A DNA stretch of 64,000 nt from Planctomycetota bacterium. Its GTDB lineage: Bacteria > Planctomycetota > Planctomycetia > Pirellulales > Pirellulaceae. Where the stretch lies: contig JAPLNM010000089.1 of NCBI GenBank assembly GCA_026692845.1, positions 1 to 64,000 on the forward strand. The letters are read 5' to 3'. Under the pieces are notes generated by a model that was not told the origin of the DNA, searched no databases, and saw only the letters and a list, made by a program, of their open reading frames with translations. A program made the translations under genes and the position numbers. Shown piece by piece: positions 8,418-17,043 of the stretch (position 1 is its first letter; each line of letters opens with the position of its first letter).

Positions 8418-10358
8418 ATGAAAATAACATCGAAAGCTTTGTCCCGAGTCTGTCTTGGGATGCTCATCGCATCGGGAGTCTCGATGGGTCTTACGTCGAG
8501 CGTTTTGGCTGAGCAGCCCGCCAATACCCTTACGCGTGCCGAGTCGGTATCAGGGTGGAAGTTGCTCTTTGATGGGCAGTCGACGCAGGGCTGGCGGAAT
8601 TACAAGCAGGAGAAGATATCCGAGGGCTGGAAGGTCATCGATGGAGCGATTGTTCGCGATGGGAGCAACGCTGGCGACATCATCACCGACCGCAAGTACA
8701 AGTACTTTGAGCTCTCGCTTGACTACAACATTTCCAAAGGTGGCAATAGCGGCTTGATGTTCCATGTGACCGAGGATAATCCAGCACCTTGGCATAGTGG
8801 ACCGGAGGTTCAGATCCAAGACAACGTCGATGGGCACGACCCGCAGAAGGCTGGTTGGCTCTATCAAATGTTTGAGCCTTATCCCATGCGTTGGGCTGGC
8901 GAGACCGAGATCCCTGATGCGACGCGGCCCCCTGGGCAGTGGAATCAGTTGTTTCTTCGCATCTCCCCGCGGGGCTGTGAGGTCTCGATGAATGGGGTGG
9001 TCTATTACCAATTCCGATTGGGGGACAAGCGATGGGAGGAGTTGGTGGCCAAGAGTAAGTTCTCCAAGTTCCCTGGGTTTGCAAAAGCCGGTGAGGGCCA
9101 TCTGTGCCTTCAAGACCATGGCAATGCGGTATCGTTCCGGAACATCAAGATTCGCGAGCTCAGCGACGAAGGCACGATTGCTCCGCCGGTCGATGGCAAG
9201 CTGGCGATCAAGCCCACGTTGGCTTTCCCGAAGCTCAAGTGGGAGAACTGGATTCCGGTCGATGAGGATGGAACGGCCAATCGGCCTCGACGCACCTTGG
9301 AGTTGACTTATGCTCCCGGTGATTCGAAGCGTCTGTATGTTTTGGATCAAGGCGGAACGATCTACACCTTTGAAAAGGACCCCGACGTCGAGCTAGCGAA
9401 GGTTTTCTTGGAGATTGGAGACCGCGTCAGCAAGTGGAATGCACCGGGTGGCAACGAGCAGGGCCTATTGGGCTTGGCGATGCATCCAAAGTTTCAGGAC
9501 AACGGCGAGTTTTTTGTTTGTTACACCAAGCCCAACACGCATGAGTCGGTGATTTCACGATTCAAGACCATGTCCTCCGACAAGCTCAAGGGGGATCCGA
9601 GTTCCGAAGAGGTTTTGATGGTCGTTGAGCAACCGTTCCAAAATCACAACGGTGGAGCGATCGAGTTTGGAAACGATGGGTATCTTTACATCGCCTTTGG
9701 AGATGGTGGGGCGCGGAACGATCCGAAAGCCAACGGCCAGGACCGTTCGCAACTCCTGGGTTCGATTTTGCGAATCGACGTCGACCAAAAGACCGAGAAT
9801 ACGGCTTACAAGATCCCTGCGGACAATCCCTTCGTAGGGGTCGAGGGGGTTCGTCCTGAGATCTATGCTTATGGGTTCCGCAACCCATGGCGGATTGCTT
9901 TTGATCGCACGACTGGCAAGCTTTGGTGTGCGGATGTCGGGCAGGACTTGTGGGAAGAGGTCAATGTCGTGAGCAAGGGAGGCAACTACGGTTGGAGCAC
10001 GCGCGAGGGGGCCTACACGTTCGGCAATCGGACACCCGGAGCGGATGCAGCCGGGGCGATCGACCCGGTGTGGGCTTATGATCACAGCGTTGGCAAGTCG
10101 ATCACTGGTGGGCGCGTTTACCGCAGCAAGCGGCTCGAGCAACTCGAGGGCAAGTATCTCTATGCCGACTATGTCTCTGGAGGCGTATGGGCATTGACCG
10201 TCGAGGATGGAGCACGCGAAGCGATCCGCAACGAGCAGGTCGTCGCCGGTGGACTTCCTGTCTTGGCCTTTGGTCAAGACGCCGACGGGGAGGTTTACGT
10301 GATGATCGACAGTGGCAAGGGAGAGTCGATCCTCAAGTTGGTCGAGGACAAGCCCTAA
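8418..10358 (+). CDS. secreted DUF1080 / glucose-sorbosone dehydrogenase-type fusion protein
   Basis: A 646-residue protein with a Sec signal (residues 1-31, ending SSVLA). Residues about 45-250 form a DUF1080 (3-keto-disaccharide hydrolase, LamG-like) domain: WKLLFDGQSTQGWRNY, GNSGLMFHV, and a C-terminal FRNIKIREL. Residues about 280-640 form a PQQ-type glucose/sorbosone dehydrogenase six-blade propeller: NEQGLLGLAMHP, the HNGG motif at H410-G413 (the catalytic histidine in soluble glucose dehydrogenase), and YGFRNPWRIAFD. This combination is recurrent in planctomycetes and fits extracellular sugar oxidation or hydrolysis. The next gene starts 3 bases later. Confidence 0.9.
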   Translation: MKITSKALSRVCLGMLIASGVSMGLTSSVLAEQPANTLTRAESVSGWKLLFDGQSTQGWRNYKQEKISEGWKVIDGAIVRDGSNAGDIITDRKYKYFELSLDYNISKGGNSGLMFHVTEDNPAPWHSGPEVQIQDNVDGHDPQKAGWLYQMFEPYPMRWAGETEIPDATRPPGQWNQLFLRISPRGCEVSMNGVVYYQFRLGDKRWEELVAKSKFSKFPGFAKAGEGHLCLQDHGNAVSFRNIKIRELSDEGTIAPPVDGKLAIKPTLAFPKLKWENWIPVDEDGTANRPRRTLELTYAPGDSKRLYVLDQGGTIYTFEKDPDVELAKVFLEIGDRVSKWNAPGGNEQGLLGLAMHPKFQDNGEFFVCYTKPNTHESVISRFKTMSSDKLKGDPSSEEVLMVVEQPFQNHNGGAIEFGNDGYLYIAFGDGGARNDPKANGQDRSQLLGSILRIDVDQKTENTAYKIPADNPFVGVEGVRPEIYAYGFRNPWRIAFDRTTGKLWCADVGQDLWEEVNVVSKGGNYGWSTREGAYTFGNRTPGADAAGAIDPVWAYDHSVGKSITGGRVYRSKRLEQLEGKYLYADYVSGGVWALTVEDGAREAIRNEQVVAGGLPVLAFGQDADGEVYVMIDSGKGESILKLVEDKP

Positions 10359-10361
10359 GCG

Positions 10362-10802
10362 ATGCTTTCGAACGTTCCATTCGGCTTGATTCACTTGGCA
10401 GTAACGTGGTACCTGGTCGGCTTGATTTGGGTAATCCAGCGGGTTCAGTATCCGGCGATGGAGTTTGTCGATCCGGATCCGCAGCGGGCTGCAGTGGCCG
10501 AGAAGCAGCACTGCGATCGGATTTTTTGGGTGGTAGGGCCGATGATGCTCATCGAAGGCGTCTTGGCCGGTTGGCTGCTGGTCGTCGGCATTAGGACTGG
10601 AGCGTGGCTACTGCCAAGTCTAGGGATGCTGCTTTTGGGTGTGATTTGGGTAAGTACTGCGAGGGTTCAGATGCCTTTGCATGATCGGCTGCTCCGAGGG
10701 CCCGACCCTGAGGCGCAAAGAGAGCTTGTCAGAACCAATTGGGTGCGAGCCATCGCTTGGACGTTGCGAGGCTTGGTCGCATTGGCTATGGCTCTGAGTT
10801 AG
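10362..10802 (+). CDS. small four-helix integral membrane protein
   Basis: A 146-residue protein with four predicted membrane helices (about residues 5-25, 54-75, 82-102 and 128-146). A conserved-looking RVQYPAM near the first helix and RVQMPLHDRL after the third suggest an internal duplication or a DUF1772-like fold, but I do not recognise the family with confidence. It starts 3 bases after the DUF1080/dehydrogenase stop, so the two are almost certainly co-transcribed. A copy of the 41-bp dispersed repeat follows. Confidence 0.75.
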   Translation: MLSNVPFGLIHLAVTWYLVGLIWVIQRVQYPAMEFVDPDPQRAAVAEKQHCDRIFWVVGPMMLIEGVLAGWLLVVGIRTGAWLLPSLGMLLLGVIWVSTARVQMPLHDRLLRGPDPEAQRELVRTNWVRAIAWTLRGLVALAMALS

Positions 10803-10835
10803 CTTCGGGGTGGCTTTGGGGAAGTATCCTGGCCT

Positions 10836-10877
10836 CTTGGACTCACCGGGAAGCTTGCGCTGCTCCGCTTTTATTGG
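10836..10877 (+). repeat. dispersed ~41-bp repeat, copy B
   Basis: Segment CTTGGACTCACCGGGAAGCT through CCGCTTTTATTGG, three differences from 5472-5514 over 41 bases. It fills the 77-bp gap between two convergent genes. Confidence 0.7.
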
Positions 10878-10879
10878 AC

Positions 10880-12214
10880 TTATGGGTTGCCCAGGCAGTA
10901 GAGGACCTCTTGGCGTTTGCCATCGAGCATTTCGGAGCATCGGTAGAAGATTTTGCCATCGCAGATTACCGGCGTGGACAAGCTCTCTTCTCCAAGCTGG
11001 TTTTTGGCGAGCAGTTCGAAACCGTCCGGCTTAGCGCGAAAAACGAAGCATTCACCGGCTTCGTTCCAGGCGTAGATACTCGAGCCGACCAGAACAGGCG
11101 AAGCCGAGAAGGTGCCACCGAGTCGGTTTCGCCAAAGCTCTTTGCCGCTTGAGGCGTCCCAAGCAGCGGCGATACCTGCATCGAGCACGCCGTAGAGGAT
11201 GCCTTGGTGAATCAAAAGGGAGGGGACATAGACGCGAGAGTCGTTTTCCCAAACGATTTTTCCCGAGCCATCAGCGAGGACTGCGGACATATGGTTGCGG
11301 GGATAGCCGCCGCTGGTGTAGATATGTTTTCCGTCGCTGGGAGTGGATGTGACGCATTCGGTCGTTGCCCCTGCGACTTCCCAGAAGAGTTCTCCGGAGA
11401 GTGGATTGAGGCTTGTTACCAAATCGCAACCGGTCATGATCAACTGGTCTTTGCCGAACAAGTGCACAAGGACAGGCGATGGGTAGTTCGGTACTTTGGG
11501 TCTTTCGCGACGCCAAACGATTTGGCCCGAGGTGCGATCTAGGCCAGCGATTGCACCGCCGGCTTTGGTATCGGCGGCGATGATCACCAGCGATTGGTAG
11601 AGGGCTGGCGATGCGCCGTAGCCTTGGTGCTCGATGTAGTCGGAGACTTTCGTCTGCCAAATCAACTTGCCATCGAGGTCAACGGCGCTGGCCATCAATC
11701 GTCCTTCGTTGGGGAAGTTGATGTAGATACGTTGGCCATCGCAAGCTGGGGTGGAGGAAGCGGCCGTCGATTTTTCGTTCTTGCGCATCCCACCTTTTTC
11801 GTGGACGGTCGTCGACCAGATCACCGTGCCGGTATTTCGGTCTAGGCACAGGAGCCCTTGGGCACCGGTCGCTTCGTCGGCGCTGGCAAGATAGACTCGA
11901 TCGGCGACCAAGCACATCGAACCGTAGCCTCTCCCTGGGATGGGTGTTTTCCAGAGGACATGGGAGCTTGAGTCCCATTGGATCGGGGGGGACTGTTGGC
12001 TTGCGGCCGACCCATCGCGCCGTGGTCCACGCCACCAAGGCCAATCGGTCGCAGGGACATTCAAGCCATCGTTGAGACGCTGGGGTTCTTGGGCCAATGC
12101 GATTCGGCTGGAAATTCCGTTGGGTATTCCGCTCGCGATTCCGCCAGCGACACCAAAAAAAACTCCGAGAGCCCATGCACGGGGCGCTCGGAGGAACGAA
12201 GTCTTGGGAAGCAT
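10880..12214 (-). CDS. secreted PQQ-like beta-propeller protein
   Basis: A 444-residue propeller protein. An N-terminal hydrophobic segment (AWALGVFFGVAGGIASGI) acts as a signal peptide or anchor. WPWWRGPRRDGSA at the start of the mature part is the motif typical of planctomycete PQQ-binding-like proteins. Repeated blades follow with LLCLDRNTGTVIWSTTV, IAGLDRTSGQIVWRRE and AAWDASSGKELWRNRL. It lacks a visible dehydrogenase active site, so it may be structural or BamB-like. ATG 12214 has AAGG upstream; a GTG at 12235 is the alternative. A related propeller gene is at 18298. Confidence 0.85.
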   Translation of the reverse strand: MLPKTSFLRAPRAWALGVFFGVAGGIASGIPNGISSRIALAQEPQRLNDGLNVPATDWPWWRGPRRDGSAASQQSPPIQWDSSSHVLWKTPIPGRGYGSMCLVADRVYLASADEATGAQGLLCLDRNTGTVIWSTTVHEKGGMRKNEKSTAASSTPACDGQRIYINFPNEGRLMASAVDLDGKLIWQTKVSDYIEHQGYGASPALYQSLVIIAADTKAGGAIAGLDRTSGQIVWRRERPKVPNYPSPVLVHLFGKDQLIMTGCDLVTSLNPLSGELFWEVAGATTECVTSTPSDGKHIYTSGGYPRNHMSAVLADGSGKIVWENDSRVYVPSLLIHQGILYGVLDAGIAAAWDASSGKELWRNRLGGTFSASPVLVGSSIYAWNEAGECFVFRAKPDGFELLAKNQLGEESLSTPVICDGKIFYRCSEMLDGKRQEVLYCLGNP

Positions 12215-12249
12215 CGATTTTGCCTTATTAGTCACGATCCTCGCTGAGG

Positions 12250-12275
12250 ATCAGCCATCACGATCAGCCATCACG
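12250..12275. repeat. 13-bp tandem duplication
   Basis: ATCAGCCATCACG occurs twice head to tail (12250-12262, 12263-12275). It crosses the 3' end of the metallopeptidase gene and the gap before the PQQ-like gene. Confidence 0.8.
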
Positions 12276-12983
12276 ATCTGAGACCATAGCATACTGCATG
12301 ACGTAGTATACGAGGTTCATGACCGAGCTGAAAGTTCCGGCGACGTAGGTCATGGCGGCAGCCGTAAGGACTGAGCTGACGTAGGGCAGTTCGCTGTTGC
12401 TGACGATTCCCTGGGTGATCAATTGATCTTTTGCCCGCGAGCTTGCGTTGAATTCCACGGGTAGATTGACGAGTTGGAAAACGACGACGGCAGCAAAGAG
12501 GATCACGCCCAGGAGCATCGCCCAGCTTGCGAATTGGAACATTCCGCCGATCATCAAGAAAAAGCCTATGCTCATGATGATCGAGGCAAAGGATCCGCCG
12601 AAGTTGGCCACTGGTACGGCGAGGTTCCGAACGACCAGGGGAGCGTACTGGCGTGCGTCCTGGATCGCGTGGCCGACTTCGTGAGCCGCGATACCGACGG
12701 CCGACATGGAGCGTCCGTAGTAGACATCTTGGCTCAGGCGGACGACTTTCGAGCTTGGGTCGTAGTGATCGGACATGACTCCCGGCGATGGCTCGATCGG
12801 GACATCGTGCAGGCCGTTGGCGTCGAGAATGCGTCGGGCCGCATCGTGGCCGCTCATTCGCGCGGGGACTTGGCTCATCTTGTTGTAGGCCGACTTCACC
12901 CAGAATTGGGCTAGCATGCCTAGAATCAGAGCTGGGCCGATGAGAATGAGATAAATCAAGAACGAACTACCGTTGTAAAACAT
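12264..12983 (-). CDS. YugP-type neutral zinc metallopeptidase
   Basis: A 239-residue integral membrane protein of the zinc metallopeptidase family typified by Bacillus YugP. The zincin motif is HEVGH at residues 101-105. One membrane helix lies at the N-terminus (about 8-26) and others at about 120-170 and near the C-terminus. Length is normal. Physiological substrate is unknown for the family. It is transcribed divergently from the beta-lactamase-fold gene at 13162. The last bases before its stop are followed by a 13-bp tandem repeat (12250-12275). Confidence 0.92.
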   Translation of the reverse strand: MFYNGSSFLIYLILIGPALILGMLAQFWVKSAYNKMSQVPARMSGHDAARRILDANGLHDVPIEPSPGVMSDHYDPSSKVVRLSQDVYYGRSMSAVGIAAHEVGHAIQDARQYAPLVVRNLAVPVANFGGSFASIIMSIGFFLMIGGMFQFASWAMLLGVILFAAVVVFQLVNLPVEFNASSRAKDQLITQGIVSNSELPYVSSVLTAAAMTYVAGTFSSVMNLVYYVMQYAMVSDRDG

Positions 12984-13161
12984 GTGGTTATTTTCTCCGT
13001 ATTCTTGTTGTTTTTTCGCGAAAGTGGGGCTTCGAAACCTCGGTAAAAACCGCAGACTGCCAAAAACGACTTTAGGCTAGCAAGTCTAATCTTCGCTAGC
13101 AGTATGATACGCAAGTACCGTACCAAAAAACCGTTGATTCACGATAGGATTCACTCTTGGA

Positions 13162-14337
13162 ATGCAAGTTTCATTTTTCTGCCGTCCACGGCTTTGGGTC
13201 TTTCTAGGGCTTATGGCCAGTTCGATCGCAAGCGTCCGAGGTCAGGAACCGCAGGTTCCCGAGACGTTCGAGCAAGCTTTAGAAGCCCTGCGCAGCAAGC
13301 ACAATCTACCGGGGCTTATCGCTGGTCAGTTTGACACTCAGAGACTTCTACAGGTCCAAGCCGTGGGGTTTCGACGTTCGGGGTCGAGGGATCCTTTGCT
13401 GGCCGAGCATCCGATGCATCTCGGATCGTGTACTAAGAGTATGACTGCAACGCTTGTGGCCATGGCCATCGACGAAGGCCTGCTTACTTGGGATTCGACG
13501 CTCGGAGAGGTTTTTGCATCCGATGCCAAAGTGACCGGTTCGGATTGGGCGAATGTGACGATCCGGCAGATGATGCATCACACCAGCGGCGCGCCTGCCA
13601 ATCCGCCTTGGGCGCAATTTGCCGATCCGGCAAGGCCGATCCGCGAGCACCGCCGCGATGCGCTGCATTGGTGGATGGAACAACCTTGTGAACCGAAGCA
13701 ACCAACGACGGACTCGCCTGGATTTGATTCGCATGGTTTTCTTTATTCGAATTTGGGGTACATGGCCCTCGGTGGGGTGCTTGAGGAAATTCGCCAGCAG
13801 GATTGGGAGGAGCAGATCCGCGAGCGGCTTTTTTCTCCGCTAGGGATGCGATCGGCGGGATTTGGGATTCCGTCGAAGGTGCTCGGGGACAAGGCTCCCT
13901 GGGGGCATATTCGCCCGGTTGGTTTGCTTGTGGCCGTCGAGCGGGACAATCCTCTTGCACTTGGACCTGCGGGCACGGTCTATGCGAGCATGGAGGATTG
14001 GGTGCGTTACCTACAAGTCCACTTGCGCCGCAAAGGCAGCGATACGCCGGTGCTGAAGCTTTCTGCCGAATCGTTTGATCGCTTGCATCAACCGGCATTG
14101 GGCGAGTCGTATGCGGGTGGATGGAATGTGATTCGACGAGGCTGGTCGGCAGGTCCGATCTATACGCACAACGGTTCGAACACGGTTTGGTACTGTGTGG
14201 TATTCTTGGCCCCTGCCGAGGGGCGAGGCATTTTTGCGGCGAGTAACTTTGGGCTCGACGCGGCCGGACCGTGCGATGAAGCACTACAATGGATGCTCAA
14301 GAATCTGCCGTTTGATTCCGAACTTAAATCCCCTTAA
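13162..14337 (+). CDS. secreted serine hydrolase, beta-lactamase (class C) fold
   Basis: A 391-residue exported protein (signal residues 1-27, ending SVRG-Q) of the serine hydrolase / penicillin-binding-like family. The catalytic SxxK is S89-CT-K92, the YxN motif is Y195-S-N197, and H336-N-G338 stands where class C enzymes have KTG, as in the esterase-like members. It probably acts as a periplasmic esterase or D-alanyl-peptide hydrolase rather than as a resistance beta-lactamase. Its stop codon lies in a 12-bp tandem repeat; the DMFase-like gene begins 50 bases later. Confidence 0.9.
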   Translation: MQVSFFCRPRLWVFLGLMASSIASVRGQEPQVPETFEQALEALRSKHNLPGLIAGQFDTQRLLQVQAVGFRRSGSRDPLLAEHPMHLGSCTKSMTATLVAMAIDEGLLTWDSTLGEVFASDAKVTGSDWANVTIRQMMHHTSGAPANPPWAQFADPARPIREHRRDALHWWMEQPCEPKQPTTDSPGFDSHGFLYSNLGYMALGGVLEEIRQQDWEEQIRERLFSPLGMRSAGFGIPSKVLGDKAPWGHIRPVGLLVAVERDNPLALGPAGTVYASMEDWVRYLQVHLRRKGSDTPVLKLSAESFDRLHQPALGESYAGGWNVIRRGWSAGPIYTHNGSNTVWYCVVFLAPAEGRGIFAASNFGLDAAGPCDEALQWMLKNLPFDSELKSP

Positions 14338-14362
14338 TAATCCCCTTAAGAATCCCCGTAAC
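14327..14362 (+). repeat. 12-bp tandem repeat, three units
   Basis: AATCCCCTTAAT, AATCCCCTTAAG and AATCCCCGTAAC run head to tail. The first unit includes the TAA stop of the serine hydrolase gene, so the repeat appears to have expanded from the gene's 3' end. Confidence 0.8.
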
Positions 14363-14387
14363 GCAAAACGCTCGGAAATCCAAAGCC

Positions 14388-15890
14388 ATGAACTTACTCT
14401 CTCGATTGCTGTGTTTGCTGTGCTTGGGATGGAGTGCCGTCGGCACCGCCCAGGAAGTGGCTTCTAAGAATTTGATCCAAGGGGAGAATCTCAAGGCAGG
14501 GAGTCGAGACTGGCAATTGACTCGGGTACGGGTCGATGCAAGCCGTTATCGTTCGCCTTGGATCGAAGGTTACTGTTCGCGTCAGAGCGTGCGTGCAGGC
14601 GAGTCGATCGACATTTATGTCTCGACGCAACCGGCGCGTTCGTTCCAACTCGAGATCTTCCGGACGGGGTATTACGATGGCGCGGGGGCTCGGTTGATGT
14701 CCAAGATCGGCCCTATTGAGGGCAAGACGCAAGCCACCCCGGAACCCGGTAAAAAAAATCTTCATGAGTGCCGATGGGAATCGAGCCACCGATTGACGAT
14801 ACCCAGCGATTGGGTTTCGGGGGTGTACCTTGGGCGTTTGACCACGATTCCCGAATCGGACCAGGAGCCTTACTGGCAGAGTTACGTTATCTTTGTCGTG
14901 ACCGACGATCGGCCTTGCGAGGTTCTATTTCAATGTTCGGACAACACATGGCAGGCTTACAATACTTGGCCGAGCAAGTACTCGGTCTACACCCATCCGA
15001 AGGGGAATCAAGGACCTTGGGCCGATGTGAGCTTTGATCGCCCTTATGGACGCGAGGCACAGTTCGATAGTGTGGTCAACGATCCGTTGACGCAGGGCTC
15101 AGGGGAGTATTTGCCGCTAGAGTTCCCGCTTGCCTACTGGCTCGAGCAGCAAGGCTACGATGTTTCTTACTGTTGCAACAGCGATATGCTCACCCCGGAC
15201 CGAGGACTTAAAGCCAAAGCCTTTGTCAGTGTAGGGCACGACGAATATTGGGATATCGGTCAATTCCGATCCGTCGAGACGATGCGCGATAAGGGAGTCA
15301 GCTTGCTGTTCCTATCGGGCAACAGTGTTTGTTGGGTTTCGCCGTTTCGCGACAGTTTCGATGGCCGTCGAAATCGCATCTTGTATCGTGGGGGGCCTTA
15401 CGGAGCCGACCGACCGATCACCGAGGCTAGGGCCAAGGAGCACGGTCCATTTCCTGAGCGGGGGCCAGACGAAGGTCTTTTGATGGGTGCCAGGAATGTC
15501 GAGCCGGTCAATGGTGGTGGGGATTGGATTTGCACGATGCCTGAGCATTGGATTTTTCAGGGCACGGGGATCAAGCAAGGCGAATCGATCCCGGGTTTGA
15601 TCGGCTGGGAGTATCACGGGGACCCGGCCGACATCCCGGGTCTTGCGGTCGTCGGGACGGGAAAGGCTTGGGTATCGGGTCAGACTCCTCAAACTTGGAC
15701 CGCGACGGTGTATGAAGGCCCCAAGGGGAACGTCGTGTTCAACGCATCGAGTATTTTTTGGGCGCAGGGGCTTTCGGATCCACCTGGCCATACGCTTCCA
15801 TGGTCCCACTGGAGCAGGCCTCATGGACCGGATGCTCGTGTTCAGGGTATCACTAAAAACGTGCTCGACCGGGCTATTGGGAAACGCTAG
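14388..15890 (+). CDS. secreted N,N-dimethylformamidase beta-subunit-like protein
   Basis: A 500-residue protein with a signal peptide (residues 1-21, ending GTAQ). The body resembles the large-subunit domain of N,N-dimethylformamidase: an N-terminal beta-sandwich with SPWIEGYCSRQSVRAGE and FRTGYYDGAGAR, then VLFQCSDNTWQAYNTW and the SVGHDEYWDIGQFRSVE region near residue 285, both hallmarks of the family. Planctomycetes carry it as a single exported protein without the small subunit. The real substrate is unknown. Likely co-transcribed with the preceding hydrolase. Confidence 0.85.
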   Translation: MNLLSRLLCLLCLGWSAVGTAQEVASKNLIQGENLKAGSRDWQLTRVRVDASRYRSPWIEGYCSRQSVRAGESIDIYVSTQPARSFQLEIFRTGYYDGAGARLMSKIGPIEGKTQATPEPGKKNLHECRWESSHRLTIPSDWVSGVYLGRLTTIPESDQEPYWQSYVIFVVTDDRPCEVLFQCSDNTWQAYNTWPSKYSVYTHPKGNQGPWADVSFDRPYGREAQFDSVVNDPLTQGSGEYLPLEFPLAYWLEQQGYDVSYCCNSDMLTPDRGLKAKAFVSVGHDEYWDIGQFRSVETMRDKGVSLLFLSGNSVCWVSPFRDSFDGRRNRILYRGGPYGADRPITEARAKEHGPFPERGPDEGLLMGARNVEPVNGGGDWICTMPEHWIFQGTGIKQGESIPGLIGWEYHGDPADIPGLAVVGTGKAWVSGQTPQTWTATVYEGPKGNVVFNASSIFWAQGLSDPPGHTLPWSHWSRPHGPDARVQGITKNVLDRAIGKR

Positions 15891-16115
15891 CATCGTCGAA
15901 TTTGTCCGTGGTAGCTAGGCATCGAGCGTCCAAGGTATTCCTCGTCCAAGGTAATTCCTATGGGGCAATCGCGAGGCGTTTCGCAGTTGACTCAGAGTTT
16001 CCAGATTCGCTAATCTACCAATGGCTAGATTGGCCAAGGGCGAAAAATGGAATTTCGTCTGAGGGATTCGCCTGCAACCTAACCCCTTTTTTGCACTCGT
16101 GTCAAAGGATTCGAC

Positions 16116-17018
16116 ATGACCGCTTTTGGACAAACGTTTATCGGCACCGTCGGTTCGGTCGCTTCGTATGTTATCGCCGATACCATGACGCTTTTGCGTC
16201 AGTCGTTTCCGAAAACCGTCCGGATCGAAACGACGAATCACTGCCAGGCCGACTGCGTATTTTGCCCTCGATCGACGATCGGTCGAGCGAAGGCCAACAT
16301 GAAGCAGGAAGTCTTTGAAGCGGTCGTCAAGCAGTGTGTCGCGGGAGGCACAAGCTTGGTCCATTTGCACGGTTACGGCGAGCCACTGATCGATAAGCAA
16401 TTGGTCGATCGCATCAAGTACTGCAAGGATCAAGGGATCCGGCGAGTGAAGATTTTCACCAATGGGGATTTGCTTCGGGGCGATCTGGCCGAGCGGATCC
16501 TTCACAGTGGGCTCGACGAAATCAAAATCAGCATTGATGGATCGGACTCCAAGGAGTTCAACTCGCTTCGCATTGGATTGAACCACTCGAAGGTTGTCGA
16601 GAACGTCAAGGCTTTCCGCAAGCTCCGCGATGAGGCCAAGATGAAGACGCCGATCATTGTCGCAGCAACATGTCAAACTTCCAATCGCAAGCAGACCGAA
16701 GAGATGCTCGATGGGGTGGTCGATCACATCGACTTTACCCACATCCACAATTGGGGCGGTGCACTTGGAGACGCCGAGCAACAACGGGTTCGCAAGCCCT
16801 GCGATCGCCTTTGGCGCACGATGACCGTGTTGGTCAATGGCGATGTCTCGCTGTGTTGTTTGGACTACAGCGCCAAAGAGGTCCTTGGAAATGTCATGGA
16901 CGCTCCGATGCTCGACATCTGGAACAACGCTCGCTACAACGAGCTTCGTAAACTCCATCGTGAAAGCCGGCAGAGCGAGATCCCTTTGTGCAGCAATTGC
17001 ACGAAATGCTTTTTTTAA
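16116..17018 (+). CDS. radical SAM / SPASM domain protein
   Basis: A 300-residue enzyme. The [4Fe-4S] cluster motif is C43-x3-C47-x2-C50 (CQADCVFC). GYGEPLIDK is the usual SAM-binding GGEP-type motif and EIKISIDGS is the beta-4 motif. C-terminal cysteines (SLCCLD, and CSNCTKC at the end) form a SPASM auxiliary-cluster domain. Family members modify peptides or sugars by radical chemistry; no precursor peptide gene is evident within the adjacent 225 bp. A GT9 glycosyltransferase starts 25 bases downstream, so a role in envelope-glycan modification is possible (inference). Confidence 0.9.
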   Translation: MTAFGQTFIGTVGSVASYVIADTMTLLRQSFPKTVRIETTNHCQADCVFCPRSTIGRAKANMKQEVFEAVVKQCVAGGTSLVHLHGYGEPLIDKQLVDRIKYCKDQGIRRVKIFTNGDLLRGDLAERILHSGLDEIKISIDGSDSKEFNSLRIGLNHSKVVENVKAFRKLRDEAKMKTPIIVAATCQTSNRKQTEEMLDGVVDHIDFTHIHNWGGALGDAEQQRVRKPCDRLWRTMTVLVNGDVSLCCLDYSAKEVLGNVMDAPMLDIWNNARYNELRKLHRESRQSEIPLCSNCTKCFF

Positions 17019-17043
17019 AACTTTAATCGTCTAAGTAGCCCTG

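Noticed and set aside
15915-16958. 347-codon minus-strand frame antisense to the radical SAM gene
   Set aside because: The plus-strand gene has the CxxxCxxC and SPASM motifs; the minus frame is Arg/Asp-rich shadow sequence.
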